Source of the DNA: Pseudonocardia abyssalis
GTDB lineage: Bacteria; Actinomycetota; Actinomycetes; Mycobacteriales; Pseudonocardiaceae
DNA length: 64,000 nucleotides
Direction of reading: 5' to 3'
Assembly (NCBI RefSeq): GCF_019263705.2
Contig: NZ_JADQDK010000001.1
Coordinates: 2,294,001 to 2,358,000 of the forward strand
The notes beneath the pieces are model-generated. The model had not been told where the DNA came from. It was given only the letters and a program-made list of their open reading frames with translations, and searched no databases. Positions 16,044-24,235 of the stretch are shown in pieces (within the stretch, counting starts at the first letter, position 1; each line of letters starts with the position of its first letter). The position numbers and the translations under genes were made by a program.

Positions 16044-17765
16044 ATGCTGACCAAGGTGCTCGTCGCCAACCGCGGGGAGATCGCGGTGCGGATCGTCCGC
16101 GCGTGCGCGGAGCTGGGGATCGCCTCGGTGGCCGTGCACTCCGACGCCGACGCCGGGGCCCTGCACGCGCGGCTCGCCGACGAGGCCGTGGCGCTGCCGG
16201 GTCGCACGGCCGCCGCGACCTACCTGGACGCCGACGTGCTGCTCGCGGCCGCCCGGGCGACCGGGGCCGACGCGGTGCACCCCGGCTACGGCTTCCTGGC
16301 CGAGGACGCGGGGTTCGCGGCGGCCGTCGAGGACGCCGGCCTGACCTACGTCGGGCCGCCCGCGGGCGCGGTGGCCGCGATGGGCGACAAGGTCTCCGCC
16401 CGGGCGCTGGCCGTGGCGGCCGGGGTGCCGGTGCTGCCCGGCGTGGAGGGCAACCTCGACGCGGGGCAGGTGCGTGCACTCGGCGACGCGCACGGCTGGC
16501 CGGTCGTGGTGAAGGCCGCGCACGGCGGCGGCGGGCGCGGCATGCGCGTGGTCGCCGGGCCGGGGGACGTGGAGGCGGCGCTCGCCGCGGCGCGGTCCGA
16601 GGCAAGGGCCGCCTTCGGCGACGGCACCGTCTACGCCGAGCGGTACCTGACCCGCCCGCGGCACGTCGAGGTCCAGGTGCTGGCCGACCACCACGGCGGC
16701 GTCGTGTGGCTCGGCGACCGCGACTGCTCGGTGCAGCGCCGCCACCAGAAGCTCGTGGAGGAGGCCCCGGCGCCCGGGCTCGACGCGGAGCTGCGCACGG
16801 CCATGGGCGAGGCCGCGGTGGCGCTGGCCCGCGGCGTCGGCTACCGCGGCGCGGGCACGGTGGAGTTCCTCGTCGACGACGGGCGGTTCCACTTCCTGGA
16901 GTTCAACACCCGCATCCAGGTGGAGCACCCGGTCACCGAGGCGGTGCTCGGCATCGACCTGGTCCGCGAGCAGCTGCTCGTCGCCGGGGGTGCGCCGCTG
17001 TCGGTGCCGGTCTCCGGGCCGGCGCCGCGCGGCCACGCCGTGGAGTGCCGGATCAACGCCGAGGACCCGGCCCGCGGCTTCCTGCCCGCCGCCGGCACGC
17101 TGCGCGCGCTGCACGTGCCGTGGCTGCCGGGCGTGCGGCTCGACACCGGCTACGAGCCCGGCGACGCCGTGCCGCCGGACTACGACGGGCTCGTCGCCAA
17201 GCTCGTCGTCTGGGGCCCCACCCGCGACGCGGCGCTGCACCGGGCCCGCGCCGCGCTGGCGGGCACCGTCGTCGACGGCGTGCCCAGCACCGTCCCCGCG
17301 GCCGCGGCCGTGCTGGCCCACCCCGACTTCGCCGCGGGCGGTGTCCCCACCGGGTGGTTCGAGCAGGTCGTGGTGCCGAGCCTGGCCGTGACCCCGGCCC
17401 CGACGGACGCCCCGGCCGACGGCGCCTGGATCGGCGGGCGCTTCAACCGCATCCCCGCCCCACCCGCCACCGCATCCCCCGTCCGCCGGGCCGCGCGCCC
17501 GGCGCCCACGCGGCGGACGGACCGGGGGGCGGCGGCCGACCTCCGCGTCATCAGCCCGATGCAGGGCACGGTCGTGGCCGTCGAGGCCGCGGTCGGCGAC
17601 ACGGTCGAGGCCGGAGCCGTGCTCGTGCGCGTGGAGGCGATGAAGATGGAGAACCCCGTGCGGGCGACGGTCGCCGGGACCGTCGAGGCGGTCTGCGTGG
17701 CGGTCGGGCAGGTCGTGGGCGCCGGGGAACCGCTGGTCGTCCTCACGGCGGGGGGTGCCGCGTGA
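16044..17765 (+). CDS. Acyl-CoA carboxylase alpha subunit (biotin carboxylase plus BCCP)
   Basis: The 573-residue protein starts [17 protein letters not shown] and shows the ATP-grasp loop [14 protein letters not shown], the catalytic stretch [20 protein letters not shown] and a C-terminal biotinyl domain with EAMKMEN at about 531-537. GAGGAG precedes the ATG. It lies 8 nt after the beta subunit and overlaps the racemase by GTGA, so carboxylation and racemisation are probably parts of one degradation route. It is shorter than mitochondrial-type MccA but standard for actinobacterial AccA. Confidence 0.93.
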   Translation: MLTKVLVANRGEIAVRIVRACAELGIASVAVHSDADAGALHARLADEAVALPGRTAAATYLDADVLLAAARATGADAVHPGYGFLAEDAGFAAAVEDAGLTYVGPPAGAVAAMGDKVSARALAVAAGVPVLPGVEGNLDAGQVRALGDAHGWPVVVKAAHGGGGRGMRVVAGPGDVEAALAAARSEARAAFGDGTVYAERYLTRPRHVEVQVLADHHGGVVWLGDRDCSVQRRHQKLVEEAPAPGLDAELRTAMGEAAVALARGVGYRGAGTVEFLVDDGRFHFLEFNTRIQVEHPVTEAVLGIDLVREQLLVAGGAPLSVPVSGPAPRGHAVECRINAEDPARGFLPAAGTLRALHVPWLPGVRLDTGYEPGDAVPPDYDGLVAKLVVWGPTRDAALHRARAALAGTVVDGVPSTVPAAAAVLAHPDFAAGGVPTGWFEQVVVPSLAVTPAPTDAPADGAWIGGRFNRIPAPPATASPVRRAARPAPTRRTDRGAAADLRVISPMQGTVVAVEAAVGDTVEAGAVLVRVEAMKMENPVRATVAGTVEAVCVAVGQVVGAGEPLVVLTAGGAA

Positions 17766-18895
17766 CCGCGGGGCCGCTGGACGGGATCCGGGTGCTGGAG
17801 CTGGGCGGCATCGGCCCGGGGCCGCATGCCGCGATGCTGCTGGCCGACCTCGGCGCCGACGTCGTGCGCGTCGAGCGGCACTCCGGCGGGCTCGACCTGT
17901 ACCCCGACGGCCACCACGACCAGCTCCTGCGCGGGCGGCGCAGCGTCGCCGCCGACCTCAAGGACCCGGACGACCGCGCGCGGGTCCGGGCGCTGGCCGA
18001 CCGGGCCGACGTGCTCGTCGAGGGTTTCCGTCCCGGCGTCGCGGAGCGGCTGGGGCTGGGGCCGCAGGAGTGCCGGTCCACCAACCCCGGGCTGGTCTAC
18101 GCCCGGATGACCGGGTGGGGCCAGGACGGCCCGCTGGCCGCCGCGGCGGGCCACGACATCAACTACCTCGCGCTCACCGGCGTCCTGCACGCCCTCGGCC
18201 CGGCCGACCGGCCCCCGCCCCCGCCGCTCAACCTCGTCGGCGACTTCGGCGGCGGCTCGACCTACCTCGTCATCGGCGTCCTCGCCGCGCTGTGCGAGCG
18301 CGCGCGCAGCGGGCTCGGCCAGACCGTCGACGCCGCGATCGTCGACGGCGTGACGTCGCTGGCCCAGGGCCTGTGGTCGCTGCGCGGGGCCGGTGGCTGG
18401 AGCGACGACCGCGAGTCCAACCTGCTCGACGGCGCCGCCCCGTTCTACGGCACCTACACCTGCGCCGACGGCCGGTACGTCGCCGTCGGGGCGATCGAGC
18501 CGCAGTTCTACGCGGCACTGCTGCGCGGGCTCGGCCTCGACGGCGGGGCGCTGCCCGCCCAGCACGACCGCGCGGCGTGGCCCGTGCTGCGCGCCCGCAT
18601 CGGCGGGGTGTTCGCCACCCGGCCGCGCGACGCGTGGGTCGACCGGTTCACCGGCACCGACGCCTGCGTCACCCCCGTCCTGACCTTCGCCGAGGCGACG
18701 CGCCACCCGCACCTCGTGGCCCGCGCGGCGCACCTCGACCTCGACGGCGTCGTCCAGGCGGCTCCCGCACCGCGGTTCTCCCGCAGCGTCCCCGCCGCGC
18801 CGGCGCCCCCACCGCGCTCGGCGGCACCCGCCGACGCCGTCGACTGGACCGACCCACACCTGGACCGAGAGGACCGCAGCGATGCCGCCCGCTGA
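17762..18895 (+). CDS. mcr: Alpha-methylacyl-CoA racemase-like CaiB/BaiF enzyme
   Basis: The 377-residue family III CoA-transferase fold shows [20 protein letters not shown] at the N-terminus. The racemase pair occurs as H131 in [11 protein letters not shown] and D161 in LVGDFGGGS. The 30-residue spacing equals that of the catalytic His and Asp in mycobacterial alpha-methylacyl-CoA racemase. It would interconvert (2R)- and (2S)-methylacyl-CoA so that beta-oxidation enzymes can act. The GTG start overlaps the carboxylase alpha stop; its own end overlaps the ligase by 14 nt. Confidence 0.85.
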   Translation: MTAGPLDGIRVLELGGIGPGPHAAMLLADLGADVVRVERHSGGLDLYPDGHHDQLLRGRRSVAADLKDPDDRARVRALADRADVLVEGFRPGVAERLGLGPQECRSTNPGLVYARMTGWGQDGPLAAAAGHDINYLALTGVLHALGPADRPPPPPLNLVGDFGGGSTYLVIGVLAALCERARSGLGQTVDAAIVDGVTSLAQGLWSLRGAGGWSDDRESNLLDGAAPFYGTYTCADGRYVAVGAIEPQFYAALLRGLGLDGGALPAQHDRAAWPVLRARIGGVFATRPRDAWVDRFTGTDACVTPVLTFAEATRHPHLVARAAHLDLDGVVQAAPAPRFSRSVPAAPAPPPRSAAPADAVDWTDPHLDREDRSDAAR

Positions 18896-20477
18896 CCCCA
18901 CCCTGCCCGTGCTGCTGGCCCGCCGGGCCGCCGAACGCCCGACCGCGCCGTTCGTCGTCGAGACCGCCACCGGCGCCGTCTGGACCTACGCCGACGCCCA
19001 CGCCGACGCCGACCGGTGGGCGGGCGCGCTCGCCAGGGCCGGGCTGTCGGCGGGCGACACGGCGCTGGTGATGCTCCCGCCGTGCACCGAGGCCGTCGCG
19101 GCCTGGCTGGGGCTGTCCCGGCTGCGGGCGATGGAGGTGCCGATCAACACCGGCTACGTCGGGCGGCTCCTGCGCTACGTCGTGGAGGACTCCGGCGCCG
19201 CGGTGATGGTCGCCCACGCCGACCACCTCGCCGCGCTGGAGGAGGCCGCGGCCGGCACGGCCGTGCTGCGGACGATCGTCGTGGTCGGGGCGCGGGGACC
19301 GCTGCCGTCCTCGGCGTTCGAGCTGGTGACCGCGGCCGACTTCCTCGACGGCGCCACCGCACCCGCCGACCTCGCGCCCCCGGCCGGGCGCGACATCGCC
19401 TCGATCATCTACACCTCGGGTACGACCGGCCCGTCGAAGGGCGTGCTGGTGACGTGGCGCCAGGCCGAGCTCACCGCGACCGGGATCATGCCCACCGAGC
19501 TGTTCGACGAGACCGACGCGTTCTACTCCCCGTTCCCGATGTTCCACATGAGCGGCAAGGGCCCGCTCTACGCCGCGGCGCTGCTCGGGGCGCGGGTGGT
19601 GATGCGGCCGCGGTTCGACACCGCCCGCTTCTGGAGCGACGTCCGCGAGTACCGGGCCACGACGACGATCCTGCTCGGTGCGATGGCGAACTTCCTCCAC
19701 CAGCAGCCCGCCCACCCCGACGACGCCACGACCCCCCTGCGCGACGCGCTGCTGCTCCCCCTCGTCGGCGACGTCGACGGGTTCCGGGAGCGGTTCGGGC
19801 TGCGGGTCCGCACGACGTTCAACATGACCGAGACCGCCTGCTGCATCCTCAGCGACGGCGGCGACCTGGCGGACGACACCAGCTGCGGCCGCGTCCGCCC
19901 CGGCTTCCAGGCCCGCGTGGTCGACGCCGACGACGTGGAGGTCGGACCGGGCGAGCTCGGGGAGCTGGTCCTGCGCGGCGACGAACCGTGGACCCTGATG
20001 GCCGGGTACTGGGGCAAGCCCGAGGCCACCGTCGCCGCCTGGCGCAACCAGTGGCTGCACACCGGTGACGGCTTCACCCGCGACGCCGACGGCAACTTCT
20101 ACTTCGTCGACCGGATCAAGGACGCGATCCGCCGCCGCGGTGAGAACATCTCCTCCGCCGAGCTGGAGGAGGAGGTCAACGCCCACCCCGACGTCGTGGA
20201 GAGCGCCGCCGTCGCCGTGCCGTCGGAGTACGGCGAGGACGAGATCAAGCTCGTCGTCGTGCCCCGCCCCGGCACCCGCCCCACCCCTGAGGAGCTGGTG
20301 GCGTTCCTGTCCGACCGGGTCGCCCGGTTCATGGTGCCGCGCTACGTCGAGATCGTCGACGAGCTGCCCAAGACCCCGACGCAGAAGGTCCGCAAGGTGG
20401 AGCTGCGCGCGGCCGGGGTCGGTCCGGGGACGTGGGACCGCATGGCGACATCGACGCCACGACGGCAGCCCGGCTGA
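18882..20477 (+). CDS. Acyl-CoA ligase (class I AMP-forming, CaiC-like)
   Basis: The 531-residue ligase has a full set of ANL motifs: P-loop [17 protein letters not shown], the hinge [22 protein letters not shown] (in part), [13 protein letters not shown] and the C-terminal catalytic Lys in PTQKVRK. It activates a carboxylic acid to its CoA ester. Its end-to-start overlap with the racemase suggests coupled translation and a role as entry enzyme for the branched acid handled by the racemase and carboxylase. The closest general type is crotonobetaine/carnitine-CoA ligase or a medium-chain ligase. Confidence 0.9.
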   Translation: MPPADPTLPVLLARRAAERPTAPFVVETATGAVWTYADAHADADRWAGALARAGLSAGDTALVMLPPCTEAVAAWLGLSRLRAMEVPINTGYVGRLLRYVVEDSGAAVMVAHADHLAALEEAAAGTAVLRTIVVVGARGPLPSSAFELVTAADFLDGATAPADLAPPAGRDIASIIYTSGTTGPSKGVLVTWRQAELTATGIMPTELFDETDAFYSPFPMFHMSGKGPLYAAALLGARVVMRPRFDTARFWSDVREYRATTTILLGAMANFLHQQPAHPDDATTPLRDALLLPLVGDVDGFRERFGLRVRTTFNMTETACCILSDGGDLADDTSCGRVRPGFQARVVDADDVEVGPGELGELVLRGDEPWTLMAGYWGKPEATVAAWRNQWLHTGDGFTRDADGNFYFVDRIKDAIRRRGENISSAELEEEVNAHPDVVESAAVAVPSEYGEDEIKLVVVPRPGTRPTPEELVAFLSDRVARFMVPRYVEIVDELPKTPTQKVRKVELRAAGVGPGTWDRMATSTPRRQPG

Positions 20478-20579
20478 CCGACCGTCCACATCGTCCGGGC
20501 CGGTCCTGCAACGCCCACCTCGTCGTCGGCACGGTGTCGGATCGCCTGGGACCAGGGCGCTACCGTGGAAGCCCACATC

Positions 20580-20623
20580 ACTGTGAGATGCCAGACTGTG
20601 AGATCCAGACTGTGAGATGCCAG
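20580..20623. repeat. Three tandem ~15-bp repeats upstream of the merR gene
   Basis: The unit actgtgagatgccag occurs at 20580-20594 and 20609-20623; the middle copy at 20595-20608 lacks one G. The array lies about 30 bp before the likely merR start and follows the ligase gene. Such iterated sites can bind a regulator cooperatively, but they could also be a small slipped-strand expansion. Confidence 0.9.
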
Positions 20624-20652
20624 AAGGCGTGACCGACGTCAGGGGGCGGGTC

Positions 20653-21027
20653 GTGCGGATCGGTGAGTTGTCCACCCGCACCGGGGCGAGTGCCCGGTCG
20701 CTGCGGTACTACGAGGAGCAGGGGCTGCTCGCCAGCGTCCGCAGCACCGGCGCCCAGCGGCACTACCGGGACGCCGACGTCGAGCGGGTCCGGCTGCTCC
20801 GGCGGCTCTTCGACGCCGGGCTGTCGAGCCGGACGATCGCCGCCGTGCTGCCGTGCGTGGACGTGCCGAGCGAGCACACCAGCGACGATGCCCACGAGCG
20901 GCTGGTCGAGGAACGCGACCGGCTCGACGCCCACATCGTCGACCTCACGCGCACCCGCGAGTCCCTCGACGCGCTGATCGAGACGAACCGGCGGACGCGA
21001 CCGGGATCTCCGCAGCACCGGGCCTGA
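20653..21027 (+). CDS. MerR-family transcription regulator
   Basis: The 124-residue protein begins VRIGELSTRTGASARSLRYYEEQGLL, the canonical MerR winged-helix start, followed by RHYRDADVERVRLLRRLFDAGL and a short coiled-coil tail. The effector-binding region is minimal and has only one Cys, so metal sensing is unlikely. GTG at 20653 matches the family start and follows a G-rich SD; an in-frame ATG at 20617 lies inside the third upstream repeat. The target could be the SDR relic or MDR gene downstream, or the ligase operon. Confidence 0.88.
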   Translation: MRIGELSTRTGASARSLRYYEEQGLLASVRSTGAQRHYRDADVERVRLLRRLFDAGLSSRTIAAVLPCVDVPSEHTSDDAHERLVEERDRLDAHIVDLTRTRESLDALIETNRRTRPGSPQHRA

Positions 21028-21100
21028 GGCTGCAGGGCGCGCATCAGGCGCTCCGGGACGCGGTGCCGACGAGGGCCGGGTCGGCGGGGTGAACACGGGC

Positions 21101-21144
21101 GGCACGGCGGCGGCACGGCGGCGGCACGGCGGCGGCATGGCGGC
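21101..21144. repeat. Four-copy 11-bp tandem repeat at the end of the SDR relic
   Basis: ggcacggcggc is repeated four times (last copy with c to t). Since 11 is not a multiple of three, each copy gained or lost shifts the frame. It sits exactly where the SDR reading frame breaks and may have caused the decay. Confidence 0.85.
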
Positions 21145-21370
21145 GATGCCGTGCACAGCAGGCCCCGCACGTTCACGTCCAGCGTCCGCTCCCACTCCTC
21201 GACCAGCCCGGCATCCAGCCCGGACAGGGGCATCACGCCCGCGTTGTTGACCAGGACCTCGACCCGCCCGTGGCGCTCCCGGGCCCCGTCGACGAAGGCC
21301 TGCACGTCGGCGCCGTCGGTCACGTCGAGCCGGGCACCGACAGCATCGCGGGCCTGCGCCTGCTGGGCTC
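21101..21370 (-). pseudogene. Short-chain dehydrogenase relic
   Basis: The minus strand reads ARLDVTDGADVQAFVDGARER, VEVLVNNAGVMPLSG and EEWERTLDVNVRGLL, the central part of a classical SDR. There is no N-terminal TGxxxGxG Rossmann motif upstream and the YxxxK catalytic region is missing. After NVRGLL the frame shifts (HGIAAM continues in another frame) and runs into an 11-bp repeat array. It is best read as a decayed gene fragment. Confidence 0.75.
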
Positions 21371-21454
21371 CCTCGCCGCCACCCGGCGTCCGCGCTGGCG
21401 AGGACCGGCGCCGCCGATCCGACCGGGGTGTTCCGTGCGTCACATCGACTGGAA

Positions 21455-21472
21455 CCTGACACCGATGTCAGG
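21455..21472. promoter_or_regulatory. CCTGACA-N4-TGTCAGG dyad upstream of the MDR gene
   Basis: Perfect 7-bp arms around CCGA lie 63 bp before the MDR start. The core TGACA-N4-TGTCA is shared with the carboxylase operator at 14455-14472, so the same TetR protein, or a close paralogue, may bind here. Confidence 0.6.
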
Positions 21473-21534
21473 AATTAGCGTGGCGCCGTCCTCGGACCGA
21501 GCGTCGGGCGAGGAGTGGGAGAAGGGAACCCGCC

Positions 21535-22461
21535 ATGAGCGCCGTCCTGGGGTACCGGAGCTTCGGTGCCGCCGACGTCCAGGAGTTCTTCGACCGGCCC
21601 GACCCGTCGCCCGGGCCCGCCGAGGTCCTCGTCCGCGTCGCGGCCGCGGGGGTCAATCCGCTCGATCACCTGCTCCGTTCCGGACACGTCCGCGAGCTGA
21701 ACGGCCACGTGCCCTTCCCCCAGGTGCTGGGGATGGAGGCGGCCGGCACCGTCCTGGCCGTCGGCGACGAGGTCACCGGCCTGGCCGTCGGCGACCGGGT
21801 CACCGGGTTCGCCCTGACCGGTGCGGGCACCTACGCGGGTACGACCCTGCTGCTCGCCGCGTCCACGGCCCGGATCCCCGACGCGCTGCCGGAGACGTGG
21901 GCCGCGACCATCCCCGTCTCCGGCACCACCGCGCTGGACGTCCTCGACCAGCTCGCGCCGCCCGACGGCGCGGCGCTGCTGGTGAACGGCATCGGCGGCG
22001 GCGTCGGGTCGGCCGTGGCCCGGATGGCGCGGGACCGCGGCCTGGTCGTGGTCGGCACCGGCAGCGCCGCCAAGCGGGACCGCGCGACGGCCGTCGGGGC
22101 GATCTTCGTCGACTATGCCGCCGCGGATCTCATGGACCGGCTGCGGACGTACGCTCCGGACGGTTTCGCCGCCGTGGTCGACACGGTCGGGGGCACCTCC
22201 CTGCGCACCGTCGCCCCGCTGGCGACGACGCCGGACGCGCTCGTCTCCGTCGGGGACCCGTCGGTGACCGAGCTCGGCGGCGCGTTCGTCCGCCGCCGGC
22301 TCGACCGGAGCGGCCTCGAGCGCGTCGCCGACCTGATGGTCACCGGACGGCTCGACCCGGCCGTCACGGCGACCTACCCGCTCGCTCGGGCGGGGGAGGC
22401 ACTGGCACTCGTCGAGTCCGGTCACGCGCCCGGCAAGCTCGTCATCGACATGGCGCTCTGA
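21535..22461 (+). CDS. NADP-dependent quinone-oxidoreductase-like MDR enzyme
   Basis: The 308-residue medium-chain dehydrogenase/reductase has AEVLVRVAAAGVNPLDHLLRSG and VLGMEAAGTVLAVGDEV, typical of zeta-crystallin/quinone oxidoreductases, and a nucleotide-binding motif NGIGGGVGSAVARMA. Zinc ligands of alcohol dehydrogenases are absent. It probably reduces enones or quinones with NADPH. GAGAAGGGAACC gives a ribosome-binding site. It stands alone between the SDR relic and a convergent NmrA-like gene. Confidence 0.88.
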   Translation: MSAVLGYRSFGAADVQEFFDRPDPSPGPAEVLVRVAAAGVNPLDHLLRSGHVRELNGHVPFPQVLGMEAAGTVLAVGDEVTGLAVGDRVTGFALTGAGTYAGTTLLLAASTARIPDALPETWAATIPVSGTTALDVLDQLAPPDGAALLVNGIGGGVGSAVARMARDRGLVVVGTGSAAKRDRATAVGAIFVDYAAADLMDRLRTYAPDGFAAVVDTVGGTSLRTVAPLATTPDALVSVGDPSVTELGGAFVRRRLDRSGLERVADLMVTGRLDPAVTATYPLARAGEALALVESGHAPGKLVIDMAL

Positions 22462-22470
22462 GGTCGCGCC

Positions 22471-22502
22471 GCCCGGACGATGACGGTCCCGCCCGTCCGG
22501 GC
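22471..22502. terminator. Hairpin between convergent MDR and NmrA-like genes
   Basis: GCCCGGACG and CGTCCGGGC pair perfectly over a 14-nt loop 10 nt after the MDR stop. There is no U-tract, as is common in actinobacteria, so it is a probable rather than certain terminator. Confidence 0.5.
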
Positions 22503-22616
22503 GCCCAGCAGACCTCCCCGCACCCGGTCGGCTCGGCCGCTGCACCGGACCCGAGGTTCGTGCGTCGACCCGTTCCGCTGCAGCGGGGGCCGCCCGGCCT
22601 CCTGCGACCCGGTGGG

Positions 22617-23372
22617 TCAGACTCGGGCGGGACGCCCCGCCTCCCATTCCGCGAATCCGGTCGGGGCGATGCGGGCGCGCCCGGTCGGCACCAGCGAGTC
22701 CCGCTCGAGCACCGCGCCGAAGTACGTCGCGTCCGCGCTCGACGTGACCGCACGCGCGTCACCCTGCGCGGCCAGCACGGGCCCGACGAACCCGGCGAAC
22801 GGCCGGCGGTCCGGCCCCGCCAGGTCCAGGTGCCCGTTCATCGGGACCCCCACCGCGACCTCGGCGAGCACCGCCGACACGTCGGCCGCCGCCACCGGCT
22901 GCAGGTCCGCGGTCGGCAGCACCACGGCGTCCCCCACCACCGCCCCGGCACCGATCATGGGGAGGAACTCGAAGAACTGCGTGGCCCGCACGATCGTGAA
23001 CGGCACCCCACCCGCCCGGATCAGCTCCTCCTGAGCGCACTTCGCCCGCAGGTAGCCGCTCGCCGGGACCCGGTCGGTCCCGACGATCGACAGGGCGACG
23101 TGGTGCCCCACACCCGCCTCCCGCTCCGCCGCCAGCAGCGTCCGGGTCGACCGGGTGAAGAAGTCCAGCACCGGCCCGTCCTCGAACGACGGCGAGTTCG
23201 TCACGTCCACCACGACCGCCGCCCCGGCCGACACGTCGGCGACGCCCGCTCCGGTGAGCGTGTCCACCCCGGTCGACGGCGACGCCGGCACGGCCTCGTG
23301 CCCCGCCTCCCCCAACAGGCGCACCAGCGCCGACCCGATCAGCCCGGTCCCACCCACGACGACGATCCGCAT
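22617..23372 (-). CDS. NmrA-like NAD(P)-binding protein divergent from the Rrf2 gene
   Basis: The 251-residue atypical SDR begins RIVVVGGTGLIGSALVRLL (Rossmann GxxGxxG) and continues with SIVGTDRVPASGYLRAKCAQE and PFTIVRATQFFEF, as in NmrA/NAD(P)H-binding proteins that sense redox cofactor or act on quinones. ATG at 23372 is preceded by GAGGGAG. In Streptomyces venezuelae the RsrR redox sensor gene is divergent from an NmrA-type gene; the same pairing is seen here. Confidence 0.85.
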   Translation of the reverse strand: MRIVVVGGTGLIGSALVRLLGEAGHEAVPASPSTGVDTLTGAGVADVSAGAAVVVDVTNSPSFEDGPVLDFFTRSTRTLLAAEREAGVGHHVALSIVGTDRVPASGYLRAKCAQEELIRAGGVPFTIVRATQFFEFLPMIGAGAVVGDAVVLPTADLQPVAAADVSAVLAEVAVGVPMNGHLDLAGPDRRPFAGFVGPVLAAQGDARAVTSSADATYFGAVLERDSLVPTGRARIAPTGFAEWEAGRPARV

Positions 23373-23385
23373 GACCACTCCCTCA

Positions 23386-23435
23386 ACTCGGACAACTTAT
23401 ATCCGAAAGACTACTCGGATACTGCCTGTCCGAGT
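23386..23435. promoter_or_regulatory. Twin operators ACTCGGA-N9-TCCGA in the nmrA/rrf2 divergent promoter
   Basis: Site 1 at 23386-23406 is ACTCGGA-N9-TCCGA; site 2 at 23413-23435 is ACTCGGA-N9-TCCGAGT with perfect 7-bp arms. Both have identical 9-bp spacing and fill most of the 79-bp gap. They are the natural binding sites of the Rrf2 protein. TAGACT shortly before the rrf2 ATG may be a -10 element of a near-leaderless transcript. Confidence 0.75.
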
Positions 23436-23451
23436 CAAGTAGACTGGCCGG

Positions 23452-23931
23452 ATGAAGATGGCGGGCGGAGTCGAGTGGGGTCTGCACTGCTGCGTCGTGC
23501 TCAGCGGCGTCGACGACCCCGTACCGGCCGCGAAACTGGCGCAGTTCCACGACGTCTCCCCCACCTACCTGGCCAAACAGCTGCAGGCGCTGTCCCGGGC
23601 CGGGCTCGTGCACTCCACCCAGGGCCAGGCGGGCGGCTACCGGCTCACCCGTCCCCCGACCGAGATCACCGTGCTCGACGTCGTCGAGGCGATCGGCGGC
23701 GCGGAACCGGCGTTCCGCTGCACCGAGGTCCGGCAGCGCGGACCCCTGGCCGCACCCCCGGAGACCTGCACGGCCCCCTGCGGCATCGCGCGCGTGATGC
23801 ACACGGCGGACCGGGCCTGGCGCGACGCCCTCGCGAGGGTCAGCATCGCCGACCTCGCCGCGGACCTCGGCCGGACGGCCGGCGCCGACACGCTGCCCCG
23901 CGTCCGGCAGTGGCTCCGAACCGGGGAGTAG
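23452..23931 (+). CDS. rsrR: RsrR-type Rrf2 iron-sulfur redox regulator
   Basis: This 159-residue Rrf2 protein has the winged-helix segment SPTYLAKQLQALSRAGLV and the wing GGYRLTRPP. Three late cysteines (C90, C106, C110) form a cluster-binding loop. Near the N-terminus Glu8 and His12 are present (GGVEWGLH); as I recall, Streptomyces RsrR ligates its [2Fe-2S] cluster with Glu8, His12 and two Cys, so the match is specific. NsrR, which uses an Asp instead, is less likely. It should sense redox state and repress itself and the divergent NmrA-like gene. Confidence 0.82.
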   Translation: MKMAGGVEWGLHCCVVLSGVDDPVPAAKLAQFHDVSPTYLAKQLQALSRAGLVHSTQGQAGGYRLTRPPTEITVLDVVEAIGGAEPAFRCTEVRQRGPLAAPPETCTAPCGIARVMHTADRAWRDALARVSIADLAADLGRTAGADTLPRVRQWLRTGE

Positions 23932-24235
23932 CGCGCCTCCCGCGTCGATCGAGTTCCCGAACAGCGGCGCCGCGGAGCGCCTCGGCCGGCTGTCGGACCG
24001 GCGCCCTGCGCCGCTGTGGTGGACCGCTGCGACGCCACCCCGGGCTCGACACCCCGGACCAGGCACACCCCGCGAGCCTGCGGACCCTTGTCCCCACTGA
24101 CCTCCTCATAGGCGACGCGGTCCACCTCATAGGCGACGCGGTCACCCTCCGCGAGCCAGGTCAGTCCGCGAGAGCACGGAGCGCCAGTCGTCGAGGCACT
24201 CCGTGCCCTGCGTCGAAATGCTGGTCCCGGGCCTG
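23932..24235. other. Gap between rsrR and paaK with direct repeat and hairpin
   Basis: No gene is supported in these ~300 bp. They hold two copies of a 19-bp sequence (cctcataggcgacgcggtc at 24104-24122 and 24125-24143, period 21) and a hairpin near the paaK end. In one frame the repeat would read LIGDAV twice, but there is no start or family match. Confidence 0.6.
24174..24206. terminator. Hairpin downstream of paaK and rsrR
   Basis: GCACGGAG and CTCCGTGC pair over a 17-nt loop, 30 nt beyond the paaK stop in a convergent gap. It probably ends transcription from one or both sides; there is no U-tract. Confidence 0.45.
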
